The position numbers and the translations under genes were made by a program. Below are positions 45,710 to 56,853 of a stretch of DNA of 64,000 nucleotides, piece after piece; position 1 is the stretch's first letter; each line of letters starts with the position of its first letter. Under the pieces are notes generated by a model. That model searched no databases and was not told the origin of the DNA. It saw nothing but the letters and a program-made list of their open reading frames with translations. This DNA is from Thelonectria olida (lineage: Eukaryota > Ascomycota > Sordariomycetes > Hypocreales > Nectriaceae), in assembly GCA_020736575.1 (NCBI GenBank), contig JAGPYM010000003.1, positions 2,914,001 to 2,978,000 of the forward strand, given 5' to 3'.

Positions 45710-48700
45710 TGCCCAAATCTACTCGCCATTGCCCGCGCCCTCGATTGCCGGCCGCCCGGATCTATTGCCTTTTTCTAACACCTTCCGCCCTCTTACAATT
45801 TGGTCCCCTCATCTTTGAAGGCCTGTCGCCACGCGCCGTGGGCGAAGAGGCTCCGTTATGGACTTTGTTTCGGCGGCAAAACCGTAGCTCCCACGGCCGA
45901 AGAAAAACACACAGACATCCGCGGTGGAGGGGGGCGTTATCAAGACGGCTGTCACCTTCTTCAGCTGTTCGCTGTGGGCGGCAAAAAGAAAAACGAGAAC
46001 AACATGTGGCGGGCACATGGGAGCGATATCGCCATCTACGGCCAAGTCGAGAGGCGATGGCGAAAGGGTTCCCGTAGATGAAACCTGAGGCGTACAATGG
46101 CAGCAGCGGCAGAGCGGCGAAAGGAATGGCGTCACTTGATCATGACGACGGCGGTGACTTTGGCTGCTCGACTGCATGGGAGATGCTTCCTCTGCGCGTG
46201 CGTGTGACTGTCATGATCCGCTTCCATGCTTCCCATGATTCGCCTCCCCCTTGATCAATCTCACCTTCACTTCTTCGGTGCATCTTCTCTCGTGCTTCCA
46301 TTTCTCCCTCAATTCGCCTCTCGCGTGGCAGGGCGGAGAATCCCTCCATCACCATCGAAAATCCCCCATCTTTTCCTTCTTCCTCTGGCCCCTTAGCACC
46401 TTTTCCCCATCTTCGATACAACCCTCCTCGGGAATACACTGCATTGACGTCCTTACTTATCTCATTGAACGACGAGAAACAAAAAGAAAAGAAAAAAAGG
46501 AAAATTCAGACCGAAAAAATGACCTGTCTAAAACCCACTTGAACCAACAAGTGTCTGCTGTGCCGCTCTTCCACATCTCCCGCTTCCCCATTTCCCCGTT
46601 CTCATCACAGGATACAACAAGGTAACTTACGTATGTGCCTCTGGCGGTCCCAAGGATGTGGTAACTAAACCACACCACAGAGAGGGCCCGGCTACGGTTT
46701 GGTCTGGGGGAGGGAGGAGGAGGAGGGGCCTTGTTCCCTTCTTCTCTCGGCTCCACGGAAGCAAAAAGCAAAACAAATTTTCCTTATGAAACAATCGGCC
46801 TTTGTGTGGGAAAAGGAACCTTTGTCCTTTGTCTGGTTTGAAGCCGTCCCGCCACAGAATTCCACATCGGGCCCATCCTTTTCGTTCGGCTCCGTGACTG
46901 AGCCGTCTCCATGTAAAGAATATGCACTCATGTGAGATTTAGCGGACAGAATGCAGAATGTGCAATGACGATCTCTTCTCCTAGTCTTCGCATGCACTTT
47001 TGTCCATGATGATAACGCCCGGAGAGAAGGGACGAAAAAGGGACGGGCTATCTACTGATTGCCTTCCTCTCTCTTCTCACTTGCTCACCTCGTTGCTCCC
47101 AACCATTCATCCCCGTTCTGTCTATTCGTACAAAATGCTCACCCCAGGCAATGATCGACCGTCTCGAACGGTCGGGAAACCCATGTTCCCAACTAGCCCA
47201 ATGGATCAAGAGACCCAGCCTCTTCGATAATGACATACCATGCTCTTTGGGGCCCCTGGAAAGTCCCATTCGTTCGTCAACCCAGCCGTGAATCCCCCCC
47301 CCCTCCCTTGGCGGCTGTACATTTGGCCTCCGGTAAAACAAATAACATAACTATGGTCAAAGTGGTGTGAGGTTTATCCCCCATCTTTGCGAGATCCCAC
47401 TCTCCAGCAACCAAGCCCGAGTTCTAAGATAGCGCCCTGGTCTGGAATGGAAAACACCCCCGTTCCAGACTTTCTCTCAGCAGAGCCTTCCTTTGTGTGT
47501 AAACTCTGTCGCTTGCACTCTTCCATCTGCCGGCTCCATATCGGTGCGGCTCACGCGTTGCGTGCCTGGCAGCTCCGCTTCCGCATCCGGAGGGCTTCGG
47601 TTGTCTCCCGCAAAGGCCGACAGCCTCCCCCTTTGGAACCACAGCGTCGGGCCAGCCGCGTTCCCCTTGTCCTTGTAGTTGTTGTGTAGTTATGGGCACG
47701 TTAGGACTTTGTTTTCTTCATTGCGCCTCGTATCCAAGAGCCGGTCGTCATCTGGGACATTGTCTTCGTACGTAGTAGCGGCCGGTGGGCACAACAGACA
47801 GGGGCAACACGGACTTCATCAGTCTTCTAAGACGCCCGTGCAGTTATCCATAATTCATCCTGTCCAATGCTGTAAGCATTCTCCATACTCATACTTGGGG
47901 CCGCCCCCATCGTCATGAGCTGCCCTTTACGGGGGTGTGACGACGTCTATGCTTTCTTTTCAGTCTCCAGTTCTCCAAAACGGCACATCCAATATTCTGT
48001 AAGCAGTAAATGTCAACATTACCGAGCAGGCATATGCATAGACGCAGGCACAGGCATCTTAGTAGGCACAACTCCGGTGGAATAGGTGGACACGGTCAAA
48101 CAGAAACGCCACAGCGCAACCAACAAACCAGTCATGGCCATCCCGATTTTTCTTGGCCCGAGGCCGAGCAATGGGATTCAAACCGAACCAGGGACATGGG
48201 CTGTTCGAAAACGAGGCAAAAAAAAGAGTGTGTTCGCAGCTAAACGAACGAGCTTGGCGATGAGGCACTGAAGCAGTCATCTCATCACCTGCCTTTGCCA
48301 TGCCATGCGCGGATGGCCTATTGCCGCCCTTCTACAGGGGAGGGACCTTGTTATCTTCGCACACGGCACCAGCCCATCGGACCTCACCCGGCCTTGACCG
48401 GCCTGGTCAACCATTTGGGCCGCATATCACACACGGCATGGCTGGCGGCTGAGTCTCTAGTGGACGGATACAGTGGTGTCCATATGTACGTCAAAGGAGG
48501 GCATCGAGTCTTTGGTTGGCTCGTTTGACCATTGCTCATGTCCGTCTTCATCTCATCTTCGTGTGGCCATGTCTCTCTCCTCCCTGCTCATACGTCCTCA
48601 TTCGAGGACTCAATCATGCAACGCCAGTCATAATATCAGTCATGGTCGAAAATCATACGTAGGTAGTCATCATCCTGGGGTGTCTTTGTTGGTGGTGGCG

Positions 48701-48754
48701 CTGCAGGGCAAATGCAATCCGCACCTGCAGCCAGCGTTGCCATATTCTCATCAA

Positions 48755-50383
48755 TCATGATATCTCCGGGTTCTGGTCCTTTACCGCCTCCACCAAGTCT
48801 TCCATACCACCCACCGATATTGGCCCACTCATACCCTCGGGCGGGAGAGCCCACTGCGGGAGTGGACTGACATACGCCCAGCTGCCATCTGCGTCTTCGT
48901 AACGGAGACTGTGCAGCCATAGCGAGAGCTCGTGGTCGCCGGGGTCCGAGTACAGTGGCGTCTCACAAACGTCGCAGAGCTCGCCTGTCATCTTCTCCGC
49001 CCTCTTCTCTTCGTACTTGTCCACCATGGCATCGTAATACGCTACTGCTTCTGCTACATCTTGTTTGCCCATCCGAGACAGACGACTGATCACATCCTCG
49101 TCCGTGTTTAGCGTTCCATCGGCATCGTCCTGTCCGAGTTCAAAGCCCCATACGCGTCGGTTGGCGTAGATGGGATCGTTTTGGATCGGATGGCCCAGAA
49201 ACTGGAGATGAACGCGAAGCTGATGCGTCCGGCCAGTCACGGGTAGGCACCTGACAATGGAATAGCCCTTCTTCTCCTCCTTCCCGCTGGATTTTCCTGA
49301 CTGCCCATTCCCAGCAGAACTGGCAGCCTCGTCTGCCGGCGGATAGTAGGCCAGCCGCTTAAACACGGTACGGGCGGTCTTTCCGTTGGCACGTACTCGA
49401 TTCAGCCCTAGCTTGGGAGATATTTGCAAAATAGGCTGGTCGCACACAACCTCACCGTCAGGGAATCTGCCATTTACACGGGCAAGGTATTCTTTCCTGA
49501 CAGTACGCTGCATAATCTTCTCACCCAAGGCGATGGCTGCAGGAACATTCTTAGCGATAAACATGATGCCGCTGGTGAGGCGATCAAGACGGTTGCAGGG
49601 ATAAGGCATGAACTGCGGGCCCCTCTCCGCCTTCATGATCTCAATGACCGAATTAAAATTGTAGCGACCGGCCGGGTGGACTGGCACGCCGGCGGGCTTG
49701 TTGATGACAATCATGTCTTCGTCCTCGTGTATCACCCCAACGGGGTCGGCACAGACTGGGGGCTCATGACGATGCAAGGTGTGAGAAACGAGGTCTCCGT
49801 TTCGCACAATGTATTCGGGACCGACACATTTCCCGTTGACGTAGATGGTGCCCCTTTCCATGGAGTTGCGATAGTATTCGAGAGGTCGGTCGCGGAACTC
49901 GGCCTCGAATATGTCGATGAGTGGCCGGTTGCGCCATCGTTCCTTGCAGTAGGTATTGTAAGTGAAGTGGTACGGGGCAACTCTTCGCAGACCGTCTTCG
50001 ATGAGGTATGGTCGGGGCCATGGGTCCCCAACAGGTGTGATGAGAGGAACATTGGAGTCTGAGATGGGTGGAGGGGGGTACTGGGCTTTGGATTTTTGCT
50101 TGGCGGGCTTTCCTTTTCGTTGGTTCGTTTTCTTGGCCGGAATTTCGGGCTGAGATTTGGGCTGAGGTTCGACGGGTGTTTGACGAGGCACCATTGTAAC
50201 AGCCTCGTCAGCCTCAAGAGAGGTCACAGGAGCAGGAGACGACGCCATGGCTATGGATCGAGTGCAGCTACTGTTTCGACTAGAACTGCCGCTTCGCGAA
50301 AGAGTGTTTGCTGTTCGTGGTATCGAGGACGATCGGTGGAGACTCTTGGTGGACGGGCCGAGACGACGAGCAGCAGCCCTCAT
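48755..50383 (-). CDS. RluA-family tRNA pseudouridine synthase, Pus8/Pus9 (Rib2)-like
   Basis: Single exon. The frame is open beyond 50491 but its first ATG is at 50383, giving 542 residues. From 50383 the first 45 residues are Arg/Ser-rich with no acids (MRAAARRLGPSTKSLHRSS), a good mitochondrial presequence. A second in-frame ATG at 50248 sits in a strong context (GCC ATG GCG) and would start a form without it. The Pus8/9 block PYHFTYNTYCKERWRNRPL is followed by an S4-like segment (GTIYVNGKCVGPEYIVRNGD) and the catalytic motif PCNRLDRLTSG with its Asp, about residue 275. GRTHQLRVHLQFLGHPI closes the RluA domain. The yeast relatives make pseudouridine 32 in cytosolic (Pus8) and mitochondrial (Pus9) tRNAs. 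The Rib2 deaminase domain is absent, so a riboflavin role is unlikely. Confidence 0.9.
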   Translation of the reverse strand: MRAAARRLGPSTKSLHRSSSIPRTANTLSRSGSSSRNSSCTRSIAMASSPAPVTSLEADEAVTMVPRQTPVEPQPKSQPEIPAKKTNQRKGKPAKQKSKAQYPPPPISDSNVPLITPVGDPWPRPYLIEDGLRRVAPYHFTYNTYCKERWRNRPLIDIFEAEFRDRPLEYYRNSMERGTIYVNGKCVGPEYIVRNGDLVSHTLHRHEPPVCADPVGVIHEDEDMIVINKPAGVPVHPAGRYNFNSVIEIMKAERGPQFMPYPCNRLDRLTSGIMFIAKNVPAAIALGEKIMQRTVRKEYLARVNGRFPDGEVVCDQPILQISPKLGLNRVRANGKTARTVFKRLAYYPPADEAASSAGNGQSGKSSGKEEKKGYSIVRCLPVTGRTHQLRVHLQFLGHPIQNDPIYANRRVWGFELGQDDADGTLNTDEDVISRLSRMGKQDVAEAVAYYDAMVDKYEEKRAEKMTGELCDVCETPLYSDPGDHELSLWLHSLRYEDADGSWAYVSPLPQWALPPEGMSGPISVGGMEDLVEAVKDQNPEIS

Positions 50384-51316
50384 TCCTCGGACTGAGGCTG
50401 AACCGGAAGGGCTGAAGTCAAAAGCGGACAAGGTGGATGTCCGAGGGATCCGAGACTCAAAAACGGGCCATTTGGCGGAGATGTCGAACACAGACAGACC
50501 CTAGATCGAGTGGCACGCAACGGAAGAGAGAAATGCAAGTCGACAATGCCAGTCAAGGGATTCGCTTGTGGGAATGTGAATATGGCGGGGCTCTGAAGAT
50601 GTTGTGGAAGTGGGATGCTTAAAATTCGGGCGGTGAGGAATGGCAGAAAGTAGCGAGTGACAGGTTGACAGGTTGTTGATGTTTGCTCGGGAACAACCTG
50701 GAAATGGAACGATTGAGGGCAGCAATCTCGGCTCACGAAGGAGGCCCCAGGGCCTGAGAGTGTTAGATTACAGGGCACGCAGGGCAGCCTTACAGAGGCA
50801 CGGCAGTTGATGCAGCCCCATCCCCCGCTGATCTCGTCGATCAAACTCTGGGTGGAGGGGAGGAGAGCGAAAAGAAGCCTCGGCTTGTCCTCTTCAAGAC
50901 AAAGCATCCAGAACCTCGGAATTCCCATTCTGATCCGACAATACCAACCCAACCTACACTAGAAACGCTATCTTCCACGTCACATCGCCTTTCTTTCTTT
51001 CTGTCTCTCTTCTCTCGGCAGGCATTTCTCTCTTGGAACTCTATCCCCGCTATTCATCTTGTTGCCGTGTGTTCCCGCCGATCCACGATCCGGATCGCTG
51101 GACCTCACTCTCCTCCTTATCCTCCCCCCCTCGTTCAATCACATTCTCGCTGTACGTCAAACCGAGTTTCCGGGGCCGAGGCTCGATACCAAGCAATTAC
51201 TCGTCGCCTATTTTGGCCTGCGTCGACCATCTCCTCGCTTCCTCAACCAATGCCCAAGATCTAGACCTCCGCTCTCAAACAAGAGGCGCTTGCCAAGAGC
51301 ATAAGTGAGATCAAAG
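50384..51316. promoter_or_regulatory. Divergent promoter of the pseudouridine synthase and thioesterase genes
   Basis: 933 bp between divergent starts. The last 300 bp before 51317 are CT-rich on the plus strand, as expected for a fungal leader. Short open frames have no motif. Confidence 0.5.
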
Positions 51317-52204
51317 ATGGCTTCCTCCACTTCTGGTCTCAAGGCTCGCCGTCGCCAAGATTATCGATACCATCTCGATTACAGGACCAGATGGTAAGTT
51401 TACGCTTCTCCGCGGACACGGATTGGGCTCCGTTGCTGTCTTGTCATCATCTCCCCTTCTTTCACGGTTTTGCTGGCAGCCATACATACCTGAACAGAAC
51501 GCATCAGCCGAGCAAGGTTCGAGCCTTGTTGTCTCCCTTTTTATTTCTCTGATCCAAAAGTATCATCGTGTCCCGGCTGAAAATGCGGAGAATTAAACAG
51601 AGTTATTCCTAATACCTAGTCCACCATTAATGATGTATCATGTTTGTCTGGAATTAGCTATATTGATGCACGCGCTAATGCAATACCAGGAACGACAACG
51701 ACATGTACCACCACATGAACAACTCAGTCTACAACTTCCTGTAAGCTTTTCTCGCATCTCTTCGCCCATTCCGTAGGTGATCGAAATCTCACTCCAGTCT
51801 TCATTAGATTTGACTCCATCGTCAATTCCTACCTCATCAACCACTGCGGCTTACACCCCCCAACCTCGCCCCAATACGGCCTCGTCGTCCACACCCACAC
51901 TGACTACTTTGCGCCCATGGCCTATCCGGCCGTCGCCGACTTGGCTTTGCGGGTCAACAAGCTTGGGCGCTCCAGCGTCACGTATGAAGTTGGTTTGTTT
52001 GAACGAGGTGTTGATGAAGTGAAAGCTGTGGGGGAGTTTATCCATGTCTTTGTTGATCGTGGAACGGGAAGGCCTGTGAAGAGTGGCATGGATGGGGCGT
52101 TGAGGAGAGGGCTTGAGAAGTTGTTCGTCGATGTTGACAAAACTCAAGGTGAGGATGAAGAGGTCGATGAAAAGACGCCATCGTCGAGGCTGGCCAAGCT
52201 ATGA
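51317..52204 (+). CDS. Hot-dog fold acyl-CoA thioesterase (4HBT family)
   Basis: Three exons, 51317-51393, 51690-51740 and 51808-52204, with introns of 296 and 67 bp, giving 174 residues. Joining produces the family signature TRWNDNDMYHHMNNSVYNFLFDSIV (in two pieces across the splice sites), where the Asp of the DNDMYxHMNN segment is the usual catalytic residue. VVHTHTDYFAPMAYP and the long beta-sheet segment VTYEVGLFERGVDEVKAVGEFIHVFVD complete the hot-dog core. The C-terminal about 25 residues are acidic and variable. Such proteins hydrolyse acyl-CoA or related thioesters; the substrate is unknown. The first intron is several times longer than others here and could hide an alternative exon. 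The gene ends only 148 bp from the convergent dehydrogenase gene. Confidence 0.87.
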
Positions 52205-52352
52205 TGGGTAGACTTCAAGTCGTACAAGTTTGTTGGGCCAATGGCATTGTCGCGCAGTTATTAATGTCACACATTCTATAACAGAAGTCATATTTTATCC
52301 TTAATACCACAAACCCCATCAATTGATCTTCATTCTCGTCTTCTCATTACAT

Positions 52353-53469
52353 TCAAATCTGCAGCTCATACTTCTTCACAGCCCCTTCATCCTCTCCGCT
52401 ACTAAACATCTTTTCCAAAATCTCCAAATCCGCCAACGCTTCCTCCACGGACTGCAGCTTATTCGGCTCCCCATTGACCAATCCTTCGGCCCAAGCCGCA
52501 ACCTCTTCACTAACACCCGTCGTCCTCACAAACTCTTTGACAACTTCTTCACCCTCGTTGGGCTTCACAGTCACCGTCTCTCCGCGCAGTTTAACACTTC
52601 CCCTCTCGCATCCAACATCCCACTCAAACGCACTCAGCGTCGATCCGCACGACAGCTGAAACGTGCCAGACGCCCCCGACACCGTCTCGACAACGGCATT
52701 CACCGTGTCGATCGGCGGCAGATGTTCCTGCACCTGTTTCGTCACTGCCATCACCCGCTCAGCCCGTGCCTCGCTTCCCAGCAGGAGCCGCGTCGCAGCC
52801 GCCTGGTGCACGCCGCCGTCCAGCAGGAACCCGCCCTGGTACTCGGGCACGCGGCGCCAGTCGGTGCCGTACCACTTCGTGTTGCTGCGCATGAGGCTGA
52901 AGCTGCGCACACTAAAGTGCGTGACGGGGCCGAGAGCGCGGGCCTGCTCAGCGGCGTAGACGAAGCTGGGCATGAAGCGATAGTTCTCTGCGACCGCGAA
53001 GGTGGCTTTGGTGGTAGCGGAAATGTCCTTATAGTAGGCGATCAGGTTCTGGGCGGTTTGCACGTCCTTGGCGATGGGCTTCTCAGCGAGGACGTGCTTC
53101 CCCGCTGCGAGTGCGGCTTTAATGAACTCGGGCTGGCTGACGATGGGCAGGGCAATAATGACAGCACTAATGCCGTCTCGGCGGAGAAGAGCGCTGTAGT
53201 CGTGATCCTTGTCCGAGTCGGCCGAGTACAGCTCCGGGGCAGGATCGGACTTGGAGTAGAGAGCCGCCGTGTCCTTTGCAGATTTCAGGGAGCGAGAGTA
53301 AATGGCTTTGAGGGCGAGGGAATCACACTTCATGACGGCAGGCTGTTTCCAAGGTGAGTCTCTATCCTGTAGCTACCTATCTGTTGATGGAGATGGGGTC
53401 TGTACGCACCATGTGTTCTTGTTTGGCAAAGATGCCACCGCCAATAAGAGCCACACCGATAGGAGCCAT
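52353..53469 (-). CDS. Gfo/Idh/MocA family NAD(P)-dependent oxidoreductase
   Basis: Two exons, 53469-53410 and 53342-52353, with a 67-bp intron (53343-53409, GTGCGT..ACAG). Joining gives GVALIGGGIFAKQEHMPAV, the N-terminal Rossmann fold, and a 349-residue protein of normal family length. The catalytic-lysine motif is present as HVLAEKPIA near residue 118. The YRFMPSFVYA segment and the glycine-rich RVPEYQGGFLLDGGVHQ belong to the C-terminal substrate domain, with the conserved Asp-Gly-Gly-x-His. Family members oxidise or reduce sugars, inositols or dihydrodiols. No signal peptide is seen, so it is probably cytosolic. The substrate is not identifiable. Confidence 0.9.
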
Positions 53470-55100
53470 GATTGCGGTTGCGGTTTACACGAGGCTGCGA
53501 TAGATGCGTAGAGGCACAAACGTCACGACCAGATATTCCCTTGTGAGTTGATATTGATCTCGTCTCGTGACAAACTTCCCCTCTCACAGTATCTACATAT
53601 CCAAAACGCGGGGCTTTCTCGGCCCAACACTCCACTAATAAACAGGTTCAACTCTTGATGACAAACCTCCAGGCATTACCTCATTATCTCGAAGCGGTGC
53701 GTCCATTTCAGGAACATCCGCTCTCTCTCCAAGGCAAAGAATGCGACCTCCGTATCTCGGGCCTCCGAACCGGAAGAGAATACTCGGGTCGGCCGATGAC
53801 CTCCCGACTCCCATGCCACCTCCGCTCCGGCCGATCGACCATGGGTTCCGCGTCCTGTTTCCTCCACCACGAATCTAATTAATTCATGCATTTCATGGAC
53901 AAATACACACGTAGACTATCCCGTCTCTCTTGCAGAAAAGCTCCAAGTACTCCCATGTACCCTTCAGCAATCCCTTTCGCCTCAAATCCCCGCCCAAGCG
54001 CTGCTTTACGCCTTGTCCTGCAAGCCTCATCAACAAGCTGCATATGCATCCCAACGGCTCCTCCTTTCTTTTTCTCTCACATGTCTTCTTCACTTCCATT
54101 TGTTGAAATGCCAATCCTCTTGCCGCACCAATGCACACACCGAAACAGAAAGAGAGGGGGGAAAACAGGCTCCTCTTCGACGGAGCCCTTTCTTCACCGG
54201 ACTGGACCTCACTAATGATCCAATAACCCATCAACCCCCGACTAGTATTCTCAAGCTGGTCTCGTCTTGGCCCCTCCATCAATCCCGCGGGAGCTCTTCC
54301 GGTAACCCGCCACGTGCCCCGAGACGAAGCGGGGGAGGAGGAGGGTCTTGGTGTCATCATCACATTGCAAATCACGGCTGCCTACGGCGACTGTCCAACA
54401 GGCTTCACTCCCGTCGACGGTAGCCCTCTCGACAAGAGTCTAGATGCCCAGAGAATCACCAAAAGAGACGTGTCGCCGAGAAAGCGGGCGCCAATGTCGT
54501 CTCTCCAAGCAGGGAACACTTCTCCAACCTCAAGCTCAGCTGACTTGGCGGCCGATGCTATAATCAACTCTTCCTATCAATGAGGTTCTGATGCGAAGCC
54601 TTGCATTCTCCTCCCCCCCGTCCGCCCTCTTCGACAATAACTAGACGGCCTTAGCTGGGTGCCGCCACCACCACTGCAGCATCGTGCATATACGGGAAGA
54701 AGATGGGACTAACTAAAGCAAATCCCCATCAACCCCTGCCCTTCTCCTTATGCGCGCTACTGCGGCACTTCAAGGCCCTTCCTGGGGCCATCACCCACAT
54801 GGTAGCTATGGATGGGACTGAATGGGTTGCTTGAGGCCATCCGCATCCAACCCCTCCACGGCCGAAGGATCATGCCCTCGCGCCACTTTGTTGCGCTTTG
54901 TGTAATATGTAGTCGTCGTTGTTGGGGTGTTGCCCTTAGCGTCTTGGTGTCAAAACTCGGGGTTCCTAGTTTCTCATGTGAATTGGTTGTCAGCTGTCAT
55001 CTAATAACGGGGGGGCCGTTTTTGATACATGCACCATGCGTGCATCCAGATTCAGGTCTAGATCGCTTCAAGTTTCGGGTGGGACAGTGATCCCATACAC

Positions 55101-55124
55101 TTGCAGTTGCAGTTGCAGTTGAAG
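55101..55124. repeat. TTGCAG hexanucleotide repeat
   Basis: About three exact and one imperfect copy in tandem. A related cluster of ATGCAA/ATGCGA units lies at 55289-55330. Confidence 0.85.
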
Positions 55125-56163
55125 TTACAGGTGTGATGATGCTGGGCATCCCATACAATGCAAGGCAATAGATGCTGTAATCAGCTACATGGTTAGCGAA
55201 GCCATCCATACATATCCATTCATCACAAATCATCCCACCACCACAATCAGCTAAGAAGAGTCCGCCTCCAAATCTTCCACGTAGTTAATGCAAGTGCAAA
55301 TGCAATGCGATGCAATGCAATTCGATGCAAATGCGATCCAAACACTCAATCACCCCCTTCTCCTCCCTGTGTCTCGTGCCATGATCGATTTCCATCATCG
55401 TCGGCTTCTCCCGTATGCCCTCACGTATCACTCGTTCCATTCTCCTCGCAAACCCAAGCTAATCCATCTCCCATCTCACCTTGCAGCCCCCAACAAAAGC
55501 TCAAGCGCGAGCATAAGCCAGCTACGTACCATGTCGGCATTCTCATTCTCCGATATGTCATCCGCCCATCCCTCTCCCATCCTTGACCTTGGCGCGCCTC
55601 CAGCCCCAAACTCCAGATAATCATTCCACTTTCCTTACGCCCAATCCAGAAACATGACATCCCAAAACTGGCCAAGTTTGCGAAGGAAGAATCCGAGCAT
55701 GGGATCACGGGCCCGTCGATCATAGCCCGCGTTACCGTAGATTGCCGCCCAACCGTCAAACACCACCCCCTCCCCGCGAGTTAGAGAGAGGAGTCCTGGT
55801 CTGTGATGGCATCGCCATTTAGCCCTGGTCCCAATCCCTGGCCATGCGCGGCTAACGCTGACCGAGCATTGTGTACTATTGCTAGACAGGGTAGGGTGAA
55901 TAGAAAAAGGACATTGCATTGGGGTTCAATGCCACTCTGGTATGTCTTCCTACTGGTTTACCCAGCCGTCCCTCATCGTCGTCGTAGTCGTCGTCGTGAA
56001 CCTCGTCGCGCGCGCGTCCCGCAGGATCACTCGGTAATATCGGAACTAGAAATCCCACAAAGCAGTGCAGATGATCTAGCTCTCAATTTTCAATGAGGCG
56101 GACGAAATGCCTGACAAAGGATCTACCTGCGCTACTGTCATCAACAACCCAGTTCGTCTCCGT

Positions 56164-56184
56164 GGGGGGGGGGGGGGGGGGGGG
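56164..56184. repeat. G21 homopolymer
   Basis: Twenty-one consecutive G on the plus strand, directly visible. Its length should be treated as approximate, since such runs are poorly sequenced. Confidence 0.9.
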
Positions 56185-56853
56185 TTTGCGTTTGACTAGG
56201 AGCTATGTCGAGTGAGCTTACCCTACACACACACATCTTGATTGAAGTTCGGTCATGTATGATTTCATTAAATTAACTGGGAAGAAAAGTAAGTAGCATT
56301 GTCAATACAGATACTCTATGGGTATTCGACTATTTCTAACATATGCAATACGCACCGGTTGTTGTCCGTGGAACTTCAACTACCTCGTTGTGTAGGCAAA
56401 ACGCTAACGAGGTAACATCCATTGGTGCAGGTCCCTAAGCACCCTATCACTACCTGGGTACCCAAATACAATAGTTGCTAACACACCAGTTTGTAAATAT
56501 GAAGAACGAAGTCAATACGAAGATTAAATGTACAGCTATAATTCAATTGTTATCTTTCAGCATGCCATGTTAGTCCATCACTAACCCCTACTCTCCTTCG
56601 ACTCTCGACCTTCCCAATGATTGAAACAATTCACCGTCGACAAAGGCTTCATTCGTCAGCACACGAATGCAATAGGGTAACCATCCCAAACTGATGTCGA
56701 TATTCAACTACATACTTGAATAATGCGATGCATCCTCTTGTAAATTCCACCATATTGTAAATCATGTATCCATCGTTCAGATCAAGCCCCAACGCAACTC
56801 CCGCGTAGCTGCCTGGTTTAATGGATTTAGCAGTGCGTCACAAACTCATCGCA

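Larger units (their letters stand above)
43297..48754. other. 5.4-kb non-coding region upstream of the bZIP gene
   Basis: No gene supported. Short open frames are low-complexity. Visible elements include the CAAGG repeat (43474-43503), a (GGA)n tract at 45075-45097, a (CTC)n tract at 45683-45709 and tandem GTACC near 44588-44600. The region should include the bZIP promoter and the 3' UTR of the pseudouridine synthase gene. Confidence 0.5.
53470..56853. other. 3.4-kb intergenic region with short repeats and a long G tract
   Basis: No gene supported; open frames are short and motif-free. Visible elements are a TTGCAG hexamer repeat (55101-55124), a cluster of ATGCAA units (55289-55330) and a 21-base G run (56164-56184). 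The stretch from 56.2 to 56.8 kb is noticeably AT-richer than its surroundings and probably includes the 3' UTR of the FAD oxidoreductase gene. Confidence 0.5.

Noticed and set aside
52323..53357. 344-codon open frame on the plus strand
   Set aside because: It is the antisense of the well-supported Gfo/Idh/MocA dehydrogenase exon; Arg/His-rich composition with no motif.
54314..54583. 89-codon open frame ahead of the G tract region
   Set aside because: Short, without homologous features or a convincing promoter; overlaps an equally long frame on the other strand.
56164..56184. G21 tract as a telomere or contig-end signal
   Set aside because: No TTAGGG-type repeat is nearby and normal genes lie on both sides.
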